DNA of 64,000 nt from JABMOV01 sp964344305. GTDB taxonomy: Bacteria; Fidelibacterota; Marinisomatia; Marinisomatales; JABMOV01. Shown here one piece after another: positions 1 to 8,568 of the stretch (the stretch's first letter is position 1; each line of letters opens with the position of its first letter). The translations under genes and the position numbers were made by a program. The DNA lies in NCBI GenBank assembly GCA_964344305.1, contig CAYFMT010000012.1, positions 1 to 64,000 of the forward strand, given 5' to 3'. The notes below the pieces were generated by a model. It worked only from the letters and a program-made list of their open reading frames with translations, searched no databases and was not told where the DNA came from.

Positions 1-1
1 A

Positions 2-73
2 AGAGAAAACTATGGCCCCTCTTTCAAAAGTACAGAAACTTATGGACTCAACTTAGGCGATTTAATTGAATAA
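2..73 (+). CDS. C-terminal end of a truncated upstream gene
   Basis: An open frame enters from the left edge and stops with TAA at 71-73. The last 23 residues end in YGLNLGDLIE. The stop overlaps the TTG start of the next gene by 8 bases, which is typical of coupled genes here. Too little is present to assign a family. Frame choice rests on the absence of stops and the plausible composition only. Confidence 0.4.
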   Translation, partial: RENYGPSFKSTETYGLNLGDLIE

Positions 74-1133
74 GTATTCCAAAACAATCCTGGTAGCATT
101 TATTTTGTTTGTTTCATGCGAATCAGGAATCAATGTGGATGAACTGGTCCAGGGCAGATGGTATTTTGTGGATGGATATTCCTCAACTTCAATTGTTGCA
201 TCAATGGATCAAACCATCCCAGATAATAGCAACCCGGGAGTTGGCGGCATCAATGTTTCAGGACAAATCACCGCCACACTTCAATACATGGAGGGATTCG
301 TTTCTGACTCCATTGTGGCTTACTCATTTTCAAATCAGGCAGGGTTCGACTCTACTTCGTTCCCCTATGGTGAATTTATTGCCCTGGGGACAGATCTTTT
401 TGGTTCATGGGTTTATACGTATTATTACTATCATTATATGAATGCAGACAGCAAGATTGAATTTCTGTCAAGTGATTCTATTATCAATATTTACCAAGGA
501 CAAAACGATACAACTTATGTGAATCCAATTACGATGTATGGGTTTGGTTACGATACCCTTTTTGGAATTCCATTTCCAGTGGTGGATTCATCATTGACGG
601 TGGATATCAGTGGAGCTTTGATTCCGCAATACCTTGATATAGACGCCAATACTCCAGTACCATACAATTATTCATCCAATAACTATGATTATGTGTCCTA
701 TTTTTCACTGGATTTCGATGACAATGGTATTCTCTATGGACAATTGGAAATGGATTATGCAGGGTACACGTTATCTGACACTCTTGAAATTCAGTATGAT
801 ATCTTAAATGATACACTCATTGTCCAAGGTGGCTGGTATTTTGGTCAAACTTCATTTGGTGAAATAGATTCCATTCATATTTCCGTCTACCAGAACATGG
901 ACCAAATGTCCCTTGTGTTTGAATTCGACCCCTGTGTCGTCTCCGGGGATAGTACATGTTACTCACTTTATGAAGGGATTATTGGACTACAGGATTCCAC
1001 ACTTACTTCAATTGTTTCCAGGGATAGCCTGGTTTTTTCACAGCTGCAACCATTGAGACTATTAAACAAGAAACATGATTTTTTTGATAGAATTAACAGA
1101 ATCATATATATGGTAAACACTTTGAACTTTTAA
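66..1133 (+). CDS. Hypothetical secreted lipoprotein
   Basis: This is a 355-residue protein that I do not recognise. A short lysine-containing start and a hydrophobic stretch (residues 7-16) lead to Cys18 in the context FVSC, a slightly atypical lipobox, so it is probably an exported lipoprotein. The rest is rich in Ser, Thr, Tyr, Asp and Gly with alternating hydrophobic residues, suggesting a beta-rich extracellular domain. The start is TTG; no ATG lies between it and the lipobox. It overlaps the end of the preceding frame and is followed after 17 bases by a sensor kinase, so a ligand-binding or accessory role for that kinase is possible but unproven. Confidence 0.75.
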   Translation: MNKYSKTILVAFILFVSCESGINVDELVQGRWYFVDGYSSTSIVASMDQTIPDNSNPGVGGINVSGQITATLQYMEGFVSDSIVAYSFSNQAGFDSTSFPYGEFIALGTDLFGSWVYTYYYYHYMNADSKIEFLSSDSIINIYQGQNDTTYVNPITMYGFGYDTLFGIPFPVVDSSLTVDISGALIPQYLDIDANTPVPYNYSSNNYDYVSYFSLDFDDNGILYGQLEMDYAGYTLSDTLEIQYDILNDTLIVQGGWYFGQTSFGEIDSIHISVYQNMDQMSLVFEFDPCVVSGDSTCYSLYEGIIGLQDSTLTSIVSRDSLVFSQLQPLRLLNKKHDFFDRINRIIYMVNTLNF

Positions 1134-1150
1134 TTATTTACATTCCATAT

Positions 1151-4100
1151 ATGCCTAATTTCTTATTTATTGTCCGGTTACTAATTGGAATCTCCATTTT
1201 TCATGGATATAGTAAATCAAATCAGGTTCCATTTCTTAACTATAAGGTTTTTGATCAATCTTCAAGTATACCCCAAACCAATGTCACAGATTGTATACAA
1301 TATCATAACGGAACGATATGGATTTCCACCGTAAATGGTTTATATACTTATGATGGGACATTATGGAAAAAGCAAGGAGTATTTGTTGAGGGTACTGATT
1401 ATTCAAATATAAGCTATTTATTCTTATCAATTTCTGATTCAAGTATTTACACTATTAGTAGGAAATTTGGGGAAAACAGTATTTCACTATTTACCTTTGA
1501 AAACAATAAATGGAGTTATATTGATTACCCAATTAACAAAAAGAGAGCTATTAAAAATTTTATAGTTTATAGATATGAAGGAGCGAGGTATATTTTATTA
1601 AACTTACATGAAAAAGGGTTACTTCGACTCAATGGTTCGAAGATTGAAAAAATATTTGATTTTGATGGAATTATTAATATTGAGGTTGTTGGTAAATTCA
1701 TATATATCTGCACTGAAAACGGTTTATTCAAGTCTAAAAAAGATCTGACCAAAATTGAAATAGTTAGAGGTACAGAGAATTCTACTGTATTAGGCGTGTT
1801 TCAGAATAGCAACAGTGATATACAAGTATTATCAGATTTTTGGATTGCTACAGTCGTGGGAGACAGTATAAAGGTGAATAAATCAAATGTATTTTCAGAA
1901 ACGACAAAATATGAACATGCAAGATTCGAAAGGTCAATAGTACTCTACTCAAAGAATGTGGGCTTGCTTTTCGGTACAAAATCATCACTCAGCCTTTACA
2001 ATGAGAACCTAAACTCCTTTATGCCATTGATACGATCAACTACTTCGAAATATTTCGATGGAATTAAACAATTATTAGTTGACAAAGAAGAGAATATCTG
2101 GGCATGCAGTCCTCGAGGTCTATACAAAATTCAGAAGCAAGCCTTTTTAAACTATAATACAATAGGTGGCCTTCTAGAAGATGAAGTTTCATCTATTTTG
2201 ATTGATTCAGTTGTCATTCTTGGACACAATAGTGGTTTTACATTTTTTAATGCACCAATGACTAAAATCCGTATTATTGATTCATTGTATACAATTCAAT
2301 CAAATGCAAGGGTTATGGATATTAAAAGAAGTCCATCAGGAGAAATATATTCCGCGGTTTCAAGTTTAGGGATCATGCAAATTTCGAATTATAACTACGA
2401 ACTATTTGAGGCCCCAACAGGATACACATTTTATGGACTTGATTTTTTCGATAATTCTATATATGCGGGTGGAAACTTAGGAGTTTGTAGCATTGAAAGC
2501 GGTAGCAATCAGCTACATGCCGTTACAGAATTGACAAATCTAATTGTAAAAGATCTTACGGTGACTAAAGAGGGTATCATGCTAATAGCTTCTCCTGATA
2601 TTGGTGTTGGTAGATACTATCGAGATACATTTGTTATTAGTGACAATTCAACGGTTGGTAACCTGAACATTTATAAGGTGTTTGGAGATAGTATTCTATA
2701 CTATTTAGGTACTACAGCGGGTTTATATACTTACAATTCTATATTTAACACCATCACCAAACACACTGATCCGTTTTCTATTGATAGACCTGTTTATATG
2801 ATTGAGGAGGATCCTAAGGGCCGAATGTGGTTTGGTACCGATAATGGGGTCTATAGATGGGATGGTGAAAACCTTCGACATTACACCACCTCTCATGGCC
2901 TCATTGGACCTGAAACTAACCGAAACGCAAGTGCCATTGATAGCCTCGGACGTATTTGGATTGGGACAAACAAGGGACTATCCATCTATATGGAAGAATG
3001 GGACTGGGAACCGGCACCTCCCCCATTTGTGTACCTAAAGGATTACTATACATCATACGACACCATCAACCCAGGTAAACCGACTAAACTCCGGTACAAT
3101 AACAATGATATCACCTTTAAATATGTGGCAAACAGCTTCATTGATGAGGACAAAGTATTCGTATCAACCAAACTGGATGGATATGACTCACACTGGCAAC
3201 CCGATGTAAGCAGTCATATACAGACAGCAAAATACACAAACCTCCCACCCGGGCAATACACATTTCAATTCAAAGCACGTGGTATCGATAATATATACAG
3301 TGACGTAATCTCCACTGCAAGCATTACCATCCTTCCCCCTTTCTGGAAAACCTGGTGGTTTCGATCTTTTCTCGGAATTGGAATCCTTATCGGTGGATAT
3401 ATCGTGCATTACACGATCCAACGAAAAAAATACATGACAATCCTTGAGGACACTGTGGATGATCGAACCCGCCATTTGGATCAATCAAAACGTAATTATT
3501 CATCTCTTATAGGTCGGGCACTGGATCCCATCATCGAATTTGATATGAATGGTTACCTCACTTCATGGAACTCTGCCCTATGCGATGTATTTGGATTTTC
3601 CTCAGACGATCTCGAGGAAAGACATATTAGGTCACTGTTCTATACTGAAGAAGATTACCTAAACTATTGGACAGGAATCTTGCAATATATAGTTTCAAAT
3701 GATTCAACAATCGTGGACCAATCCATGGAATTACACGCCATTACATCCATTGGGGAAAAACGACGCACCATCTTTTCAACCTATACCCGAATTCACGATG
3801 ACGAGATTATTTTTACGGCCTTTATGAAGGATATCACAGAGCAGAAACGGATGGAAAGAATCCTGCAGGAGAATCTGGTGAAACTGGAATCTCAGAGAGA
3901 AGATTTAAAACGACTTTCCCTTGAAGCAATACGTATTCAGGAAACAGAACGAAAACGAATCAGCCAGGATTTACACGACCAGATTGGTCAATCACTATCC
4001 ATCATAGATTTCAAGTTACATCTGGTAGGCGAATTGAAGAAATCAGATAAAAACATCGGTTCTTTAGTACAGGAATGCAAGGATCATGTCACGGCTGCAT

Positions 4101-4561
4101 CAAAGGATATTCATAGATTCACCTATGAATTACGTCCAACTATACTGGATGAAGTTGGGTTAAAAAACTCTATCAACGAACACATTGATCAAATCGCTGC
4201 TACATCAAAACTGACCTATTCCGTTACAGGAAAAATTAATGAAAACCTGATTCCACATGTATATCATGTCATTATCTATCGTATTTACCAGGAAACACTA
4301 TCGAATATCCTTAAACATGCAGAGGCAAACACAATCCGTATTCATTTCAAACAATCAACATCTGAATTTCACATGACAATGGAAGATAATGGAAAAGGAT
4401 TTGATCTTGAGGATATTGGTGGTCCCAGTCAATCTGGGGGTTATGGTATCCTGGGAATGCAGGAACGAGCCAGGTTCGTGGGTGGATCGCTTGATATGAA
4501 TACCAGTCCAGGCAATGGCTGTAAAATCAAGCTGACATTACCACTGGATAATGAAGGTTAG
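1151..4561 (+). CDS. Beta-propeller sensor histidine kinase (Reg_prop/Y_Y_Y, PAS, HisKA_3)
   Basis: This 1136-residue membrane sensor kinase has a signal-like N terminus. Residues about 30-640 form repeated propeller blades with WFGTDNG- and WIGTNKG-type motifs (two-component regulator propeller), followed by a Y_Y_Y-type domain (about 655-713). One membrane helix lies at about 733-757, then a PAS domain (about 781-895). A NarL-partner-type dimerisation domain carries the phospho-acceptor His942 in the LHDQ context. The C-terminal ATPase has an N box near 1045, EDNGKGFD near 1078 and a GYGILGM box near 1096. Unlike many Bacteroidota hybrid regulators it has no fused receiver or DNA-binding domain, and no response regulator lies nearby. 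It would be expected to phosphorylate a LuxR/NarL-type regulator encoded elsewhere. It overlaps the next gene by 11 bases. Confidence 0.93.
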   Translation: MPNFLFIVRLLIGISIFHGYSKSNQVPFLNYKVFDQSSSIPQTNVTDCIQYHNGTIWISTVNGLYTYDGTLWKKQGVFVEGTDYSNISYLFLSISDSSIYTISRKFGENSISLFTFENNKWSYIDYPINKKRAIKNFIVYRYEGARYILLNLHEKGLLRLNGSKIEKIFDFDGIINIEVVGKFIYICTENGLFKSKKDLTKIEIVRGTENSTVLGVFQNSNSDIQVLSDFWIATVVGDSIKVNKSNVFSETTKYEHARFERSIVLYSKNVGLLFGTKSSLSLYNENLNSFMPLIRSTTSKYFDGIKQLLVDKEENIWACSPRGLYKIQKQAFLNYNTIGGLLEDEVSSILIDSVVILGHNSGFTFFNAPMTKIRIIDSLYTIQSNARVMDIKRSPSGEIYSAVSSLGIMQISNYNYELFEAPTGYTFYGLDFFDNSIYAGGNLGVCSIESGSNQLHAVTELTNLIVKDLTVTKEGIMLIASPDIGVGRYYRDTFVISDNSTVGNLNIYKVFGDSILYYLGTTAGLYTYNSIFNTITKHTDPFSIDRPVYMIEEDPKGRMWFGTDNGVYRWDGENLRHYTTSHGLIGPETNRNASAIDSLGRIWIGTNKGLSIYMEEWDWEPAPPPFVYLKDYYTSYDTINPGKPTKLRYNNNDITFKYVANSFIDEDKVFVSTKLDGYDSHWQPDVSSHIQTAKYTNLPPGQYTFQFKARGIDNIYSDVISTASITILPPFWKTWWFRSFLGIGILIGGYIVHYTIQRKKYMTILEDTVDDRTRHLDQSKRNYSSLIGRALDPIIEFDMNGYLTSWNSALCDVFGFSSDDLEERHIRSLFYTEEDYLNYWTGILQYIVSNDSTIVDQSMELHAITSIGEKRRTIFSTYTRIHDDEIIFTAFMKDITEQKRMERILQENLVKLESQREDLKRLSLEAIRIQETERKRISQDLHDQIGQSLSIIDFKLHLVGELKKSDKNIGSLVQECKDHVTAASKDIHRFTYELRPTILDEVGLKNSINEHIDQIAATSKLTYSVTGKINENLIPHVYHVIIYRIYQETLSNILKHAEANTIRIHFKQSTSEFHMTMEDNGKGFDLEDIGGPSQSGGYGILGMQERARFVGGSLDMNTSPGNGCKIKLTLPLDNEG

Positions 4562-5243
4562 GCAATACGATTCTATTGTTTTTTTTACCGGTGCAGGGAT
4601 ATCTGCTGAGAGTGGGGTTCCCACTTATCGTGGTGCAGGAGGAATTTGGGAACAGTATGACTGGCAATCGGTGGCCTGCCAGTCCGCCTTTATGACCCAC
4701 CCGGAAAAGGTGCTTGATTTCCATGAGTATAGACGATCCCTTGTGTCTTCCTGTAAACCAAACATGGCTCATACAACAATTGCTCAGGCTCAATCCTATT
4801 CAAAGGTCCATATCATTACCCAAAACATTGACGGACTTCATCAAAAAGCAGGGTCCCACAGTGTCATTGAACTCCATGGCAGTTTATGGAGGTTACGCTG
4901 TGAAAAATGCGATAAAAAAGTCACTGATCTTGATGAGAAGTACCAGACTAGAATGTGTGCATGTGGAAACCGATTTAGACCGGATATTACCTGGTTTAAT
5001 GATCCCATCAACATCAGTGTATTTGAAGAGGCCCGGGAGTTGATATTATCCTGTGATCTTTTTCTATCTATTGGAACATCTGCCAGTGTCTGGCCAGCAG
5101 CAGGCTTACCAATGGTGGCTTTTGATACATCATCTCACACTGTTGAAATCAACCTGGAAAAAACTGAATTATCTCATCACTTTTCGGAGAACTACTTCGG
5201 AAAAGCAGGAGATATTTTACCAGACCTTATCGAATTCCAATAG
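4551..5243 (+). CDS. cobB: Sir2-family NAD-dependent protein deacylase
   Basis: This 230-residue cytosolic sirtuin removes acyl groups from protein lysines using NAD. Visible are the NAD loop GAGISAESGVPTYRG (residues 14-28), TQNIDGLHQKAG with the catalytic-site HG of ELHGS, and a zinc site made of CEKC and CAC. In desuccinylases such as E. coli CobB a Tyr-x-x-Arg pair reads the acyl chain. Here the Arg is kept (Arg61) but the Tyr position is His58, so acyl preference may differ. The ATG lies inside the end of the sensor kinase gene (11-base overlap), implying translational coupling. Confidence 0.93.
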   Translation: MKVRQYDSIVFFTGAGISAESGVPTYRGAGGIWEQYDWQSVACQSAFMTHPEKVLDFHEYRRSLVSSCKPNMAHTTIAQAQSYSKVHIITQNIDGLHQKAGSHSVIELHGSLWRLRCEKCDKKVTDLDEKYQTRMCACGNRFRPDITWFNDPINISVFEEARELILSCDLFLSIGTSASVWPAAGLPMVAFDTSSHTVEINLEKTELSHHFSENYFGKAGDILPDLIEFQ

Positions 5244-5293
5244 AGGGACGATTCATTATTTCATAAATTCTAACTCATCTACAAGGAGTCGGA

Positions 5294-5710
5294 ATGCCAT
5301 ACAAATCCATTATAGTGGGAGTATCATGTGAAGGGAATGAATCCCTGGTAGTTCAGGAAGCATTTAAACTAAAGGAACAGTTGGGAGCCTCTCTGACCTT
5401 TATTCATATCAACAGGACTCATGCCGGTGAAATGAGCATGATGATGGATTCACCAGGACGTCGGTATGATGAAGAGGAAGTGCGTGAGATTATCTCCAAC
5501 TATGGCTTTCAGACTGTTGATTTCAATATTGAAATTGATACAGCAGAATATGTTCAACGTGCTCTTACCAAGCATTCAAAACATGCTGATCTTTTAATAC
5601 TCGGACACAGAAGAATGAGTTCTTTTAAAGAAAAATTCTTTGATTCAATTGATGAGGGTATCGTAAATAATGTCAAATGCCCCGTTCTTGTAGTACCAAA
5701 ACCAGAATAG
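5294..5710 (+). CDS. Universal stress protein, UspA family
   Basis: This 138-residue single-domain protein has the Usp alpha/beta pattern: a first strand KSIIVGVS, a central LLILGH and a terminal CPVLVVPKPE strand. The ATP-binding signature G-x2-G-x9-G-S/T is not intact; after LGH the sequence continues RRMSS without the second glycine, so it probably belongs to the non-ATP-binding UspA type. A strong AAGGAG ribosome-binding site precedes the ATG. It is immediately followed (1 base) by the DASS transporter, suggesting one transcript and possibly a role tied to transport or energy state. Confidence 0.9.
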   Translation: MPYKSIIVGVSCEGNESLVVQEAFKLKEQLGASLTFIHINRTHAGEMSMMMDSPGRRYDEEEVREIISNYGFQTVDFNIEIDTAEYVQRALTKHSKHADLLILGHRRMSSFKEKFFDSIDEGIVNNVKCPVLVVPKPE

Positions 5711-5711
5711 A

Positions 5712-7217
5712 ATGCACACAAAACGTATTGGTCTGGTTTTAGGACCAATCCTATGCCTTGTTTTTTCTATATTTATTGACCTCTCTCCTGAGAATCCAAG
5801 TATTAGCTACACTGCAGGTATTGCTCTGTGGATGGCCATCTGGTGGATCACTGAAGCTGTACCATTGGCGGTAACAGCCCTGTTACCTGTCGTCCTATTC
5901 CCCTCACTTGGAATTATGAATGGAAAACAGGTCGCCCCCATTTATTTCAATCATATCATTTTCCTGTTTATTGGTGGGTTCCTTGTGGCACTGGCCATGC
6001 AAAAATGGGAATTACATAAACGTATTGCATTAAGAATCCTTGTTTGGTTTGGTGTTAATCCGAAAAATATATTAGCCGGATTCATGATCGCCACTGCCTT
6101 TCTATCCATGTGGATATCCAATACAGCTACAACCATGATGATGGTACCCATCGCATTATCTATTACCATCAGGCTTGGAGAAATCCTGGACAAAAAAGAA
6201 GTACAAAAGTATGCTATAGGTATTTTCCTGGGGATTGCCTATAGTGCATCTATTGGTGGTATCGCAACACTGGTTGGAACCCCACCGAACCTGTCCTTCG
6301 CAAGGATTCTCACAATTCTCTTCCCCGGTGTTCCCGAGATATCCTTTGCATCCTGGTTTATGTTTGCTTTCCCCATATCCGTTATTTTCCTGTTTATTCT
6401 CTGGGTATTGCTCTCAAAGCTGTTCCGCCCGGCTCCTGATAAATTCAAGCTGGATATCACACTATTCAGAAATCAATACAAAGAGTTGGGACCGATTTCT
6501 TTTGAGGAAAAAATCGTCTTTTTTAACTTCATTGCCCTGGCAGTATTGTGGTTAACCAGAGCTGATATTTCGTTCGGAGGAATCCAGTTACCCGGTTGGT
6601 CGCGCCTTTTTCCATTTCCACAATATCTCAATGATGGTACTGTTGCCATTGCAATTGCCATTCTGCTATTTGTTATCCCGAGCAGAAACAAACCGGGAAC
6701 GAGGATACTGGATTGGGACACAGCTTCAAAACTCCCCTGGCACATTGTACTTCTTTTTGGCGGTGGTTTTGCCCTGGCTAGTGGGTTTAAGGAATCAGGA
6801 TTAGCCTTGTGGCTTGGTCAACAATTCACTGGCGTGGGTACGTTACCCCCTCTACTGATCGTATTTTCTATTTGTATATTTGTTACATTCCTGACAGAAC
6901 TTACATCCAATACTGCCACGGCAGAGATGTTCTTACCAATTTTGGGCTCAATAGCTGTTGCCATTCAAATGAACCCTCTTTTCTTAATGATCCCTGCTAC
7001 TCTCTCCTGTTCATTTGCCTTCATGCTCCCTGTAGCCACACCTCCCAATGCCATCATCTTTGGAACAAATCAATTAAAAATCAAAGATATGGTTCGCGTG
7101 GGAATATGGATGAATCTCATTGGGGCCATTATGATTATTGGCGCCACATTCCTTTTCGGGAAAATGGTTTTTGGGATTGATCTATCCGTCATGCCTGATT
7201 GGGCAGTCATGCACTAA
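5712..7217 (+). CDS. DASS/SLC13-family sodium-coupled carboxylate transporter
   Basis: This 501-residue inner-membrane carrier with about 11-12 hydrophobic segments would import di- or tricarboxylates or related anions with sodium. The two inverted-repeat substrate and sodium sites of the family are visible: SNTATT (from Ser136) with GTPPN (189-193), and SNTATA (from Ser399) with ATPPN (442-446). The specific anion (succinate, citrate, sulfate) cannot be told from sequence. It starts one base after the universal stress protein gene and is followed after 86 bases by a DcaP-like outer-membrane porin, which suggests a two-membrane uptake route. Confidence 0.93.
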   Translation: MHTKRIGLVLGPILCLVFSIFIDLSPENPSISYTAGIALWMAIWWITEAVPLAVTALLPVVLFPSLGIMNGKQVAPIYFNHIIFLFIGGFLVALAMQKWELHKRIALRILVWFGVNPKNILAGFMIATAFLSMWISNTATTMMMVPIALSITIRLGEILDKKEVQKYAIGIFLGIAYSASIGGIATLVGTPPNLSFARILTILFPGVPEISFASWFMFAFPISVIFLFILWVLLSKLFRPAPDKFKLDITLFRNQYKELGPISFEEKIVFFNFIALAVLWLTRADISFGGIQLPGWSRLFPFPQYLNDGTVAIAIAILLFVIPSRNKPGTRILDWDTASKLPWHIVLLFGGGFALASGFKESGLALWLGQQFTGVGTLPPLLIVFSICIFVTFLTELTSNTATAEMFLPILGSIAVAIQMNPLFLMIPATLSCSFAFMLPVATPPNAIIFGTNQLKIKDMVRVGIWMNLIGAIMIIGATFLFGKMVFGIDLSVMPDWAVMH

Positions 7218-7303
7218 TCATTGGATGCTCCCGTCCTTTTCTATTTAATTTCGGACACATTAGTCCGATTAAATACGCCACTTTTATCATTCCGGAGCAC
7301 ATC

Positions 7304-8467
7304 ATGAAATCCCTGCAAGCCCTCGTCCCTCTCCTTTTCTGCACCACCCTTTTCAGTAATTCACTTGAATCCGTTTCCTTGAGCGGGTTCATAAAATTTG
7401 ATGCTTTTTATGATACTCATCCAATGAGTGCAGCAAGAGAAGGTCATTATGCCCTGTACCCAACTAATGAGGACGATAATTCCCAGCTGAACTTTGTTCT
7501 GTTTCAGTCAAGATTCCGTTTCAAGACACCTTCAATTGATGTTCCATTTGGAACAGTATCCGGTCTCATTGAAGCTGATTTCTTCGGCACAGCAAACGGC
7601 TATGAAAACCAGGTACGACTTCGGCATTCCATGATGAAGATTTCATCAAAAAATACCACATGGATAATCGGACAATTCTGGACCCCACTTTTCAATGTTC
7701 ATGTCTACCCTGGTACAATCAGTTTCAACACTGGCGTTCCGTTTCAGCCATTTGCACGAATGCCTCAAATCCAAAGTATTATCCATGTAACGCCGACCAT
7801 TTCCATCCTTGGTGCTGCTACCATGCAGCGTGATGCGTTCCAGGAAATAGGTGGAAATGAGAAACAAATCGATTCAGGTGTACCCGGTTTTCATATTCAT
7901 GGACGCTTCAACAGCAATATGATGTTTGCCGGAGGAGGAATCTATACAAAGACAATTTCCGTGGATGATAACATCACTATCACTCCTATGGTACGCACAC
8001 TTTACACGAAACTGTCTTTTGAAAAACTAACCATGAAGCTGAAATGGATCCAGGGAGAGGACCTGGCAGATCATATTATGATAGGGGGATACACTGCAAT
8101 CACGAACAGCACTGGCGGTGTGCGTTATGAGTCATTGTCTAGCACAAATATATGGGCGGATGTCAATTTTGCATTTGAACCTGTTTCCATAGGATTATTC
8201 CTAGGACAAACGAAAAACCTTGGGATGAATTCAACCCTTGCTCAAACAGAATCCGCAATATTTTACGCTCGTGGGCAGGACATACAATCCGTGATGCGCA
8301 TCTCCCCAAGAATTCAACTCCAATGGAACACCTTACGATTTGCCTATGAATTTGAAATGACAAAAGCAGATTACAAATCCGATTTTAATGAGAATCTTAT
8401 CCCAACCGGTTCGACTAAATCCCGGATAAACAATCGAAGTCTGTTTGCGGCGTACCTGTTCTTTTAA
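7304..8467 (+). CDS. DcaP-like outer-membrane porin
   Basis: This 387-residue protein has a cleavable signal peptide followed by SGFIKFDAFYDT and alternating beta-barrel strands. It ends in an aromatic residue (LFF), typical of outer-membrane barrels. The middle section (LRHSMMKI, IGQFWTPLF, FARMPQIQ) matches the DcaP-like porin family, whose characterised members pass negatively charged and dicarboxylic compounds. The ATG at 7304 is chosen because GGAG lies at 7294-7297 and a signal peptide begins there; an in-frame upstream ATG at 7199 would overlap the transporter and bury the signal. It probably supplies substrate to the adjacent DASS carrier. A hairpin terminator follows at 8475. Confidence 0.85.
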   Translation: MKSLQALVPLLFCTTLFSNSLESVSLSGFIKFDAFYDTHPMSAAREGHYALYPTNEDDNSQLNFVLFQSRFRFKTPSIDVPFGTVSGLIEADFFGTANGYENQVRLRHSMMKISSKNTTWIIGQFWTPLFNVHVYPGTISFNTGVPFQPFARMPQIQSIIHVTPTISILGAATMQRDAFQEIGGNEKQIDSGVPGFHIHGRFNSNMMFAGGGIYTKTISVDDNITITPMVRTLYTKLSFEKLTMKLKWIQGEDLADHIMIGGYTAITNSTGGVRYESLSSTNIWADVNFAFEPVSIGLFLGQTKNLGMNSTLAQTESAIFYARGQDIQSVMRISPRIQLQWNTLRFAYEFEMTKADYKSDFNENLIPTGSTKSRINNRSLFAAYLFF

Positions 8468-8474
8468 ACATTCG

Positions 8475-8506
8475 AAATGTGGGCAGAAAATCTACCCACA
8501 TTTTAT
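8475..8506 (+). terminator. Intrinsic terminator after the porin gene
   Basis: Arms AAATGTGGG (8475-8483) and CCCACATTT (8495-8503) pair perfectly and extend inward through AGA/TCT. The stem is followed by TTTATT. It ends the usp-DASS-porin transcript 8 bases after the porin stop. Confidence 0.8.
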
Positions 8507-8568
8507 TCTATATGACCCATTTCCATCCTATATTTCCGCCGTCGAATACAACCTGATTGGAACATCAC

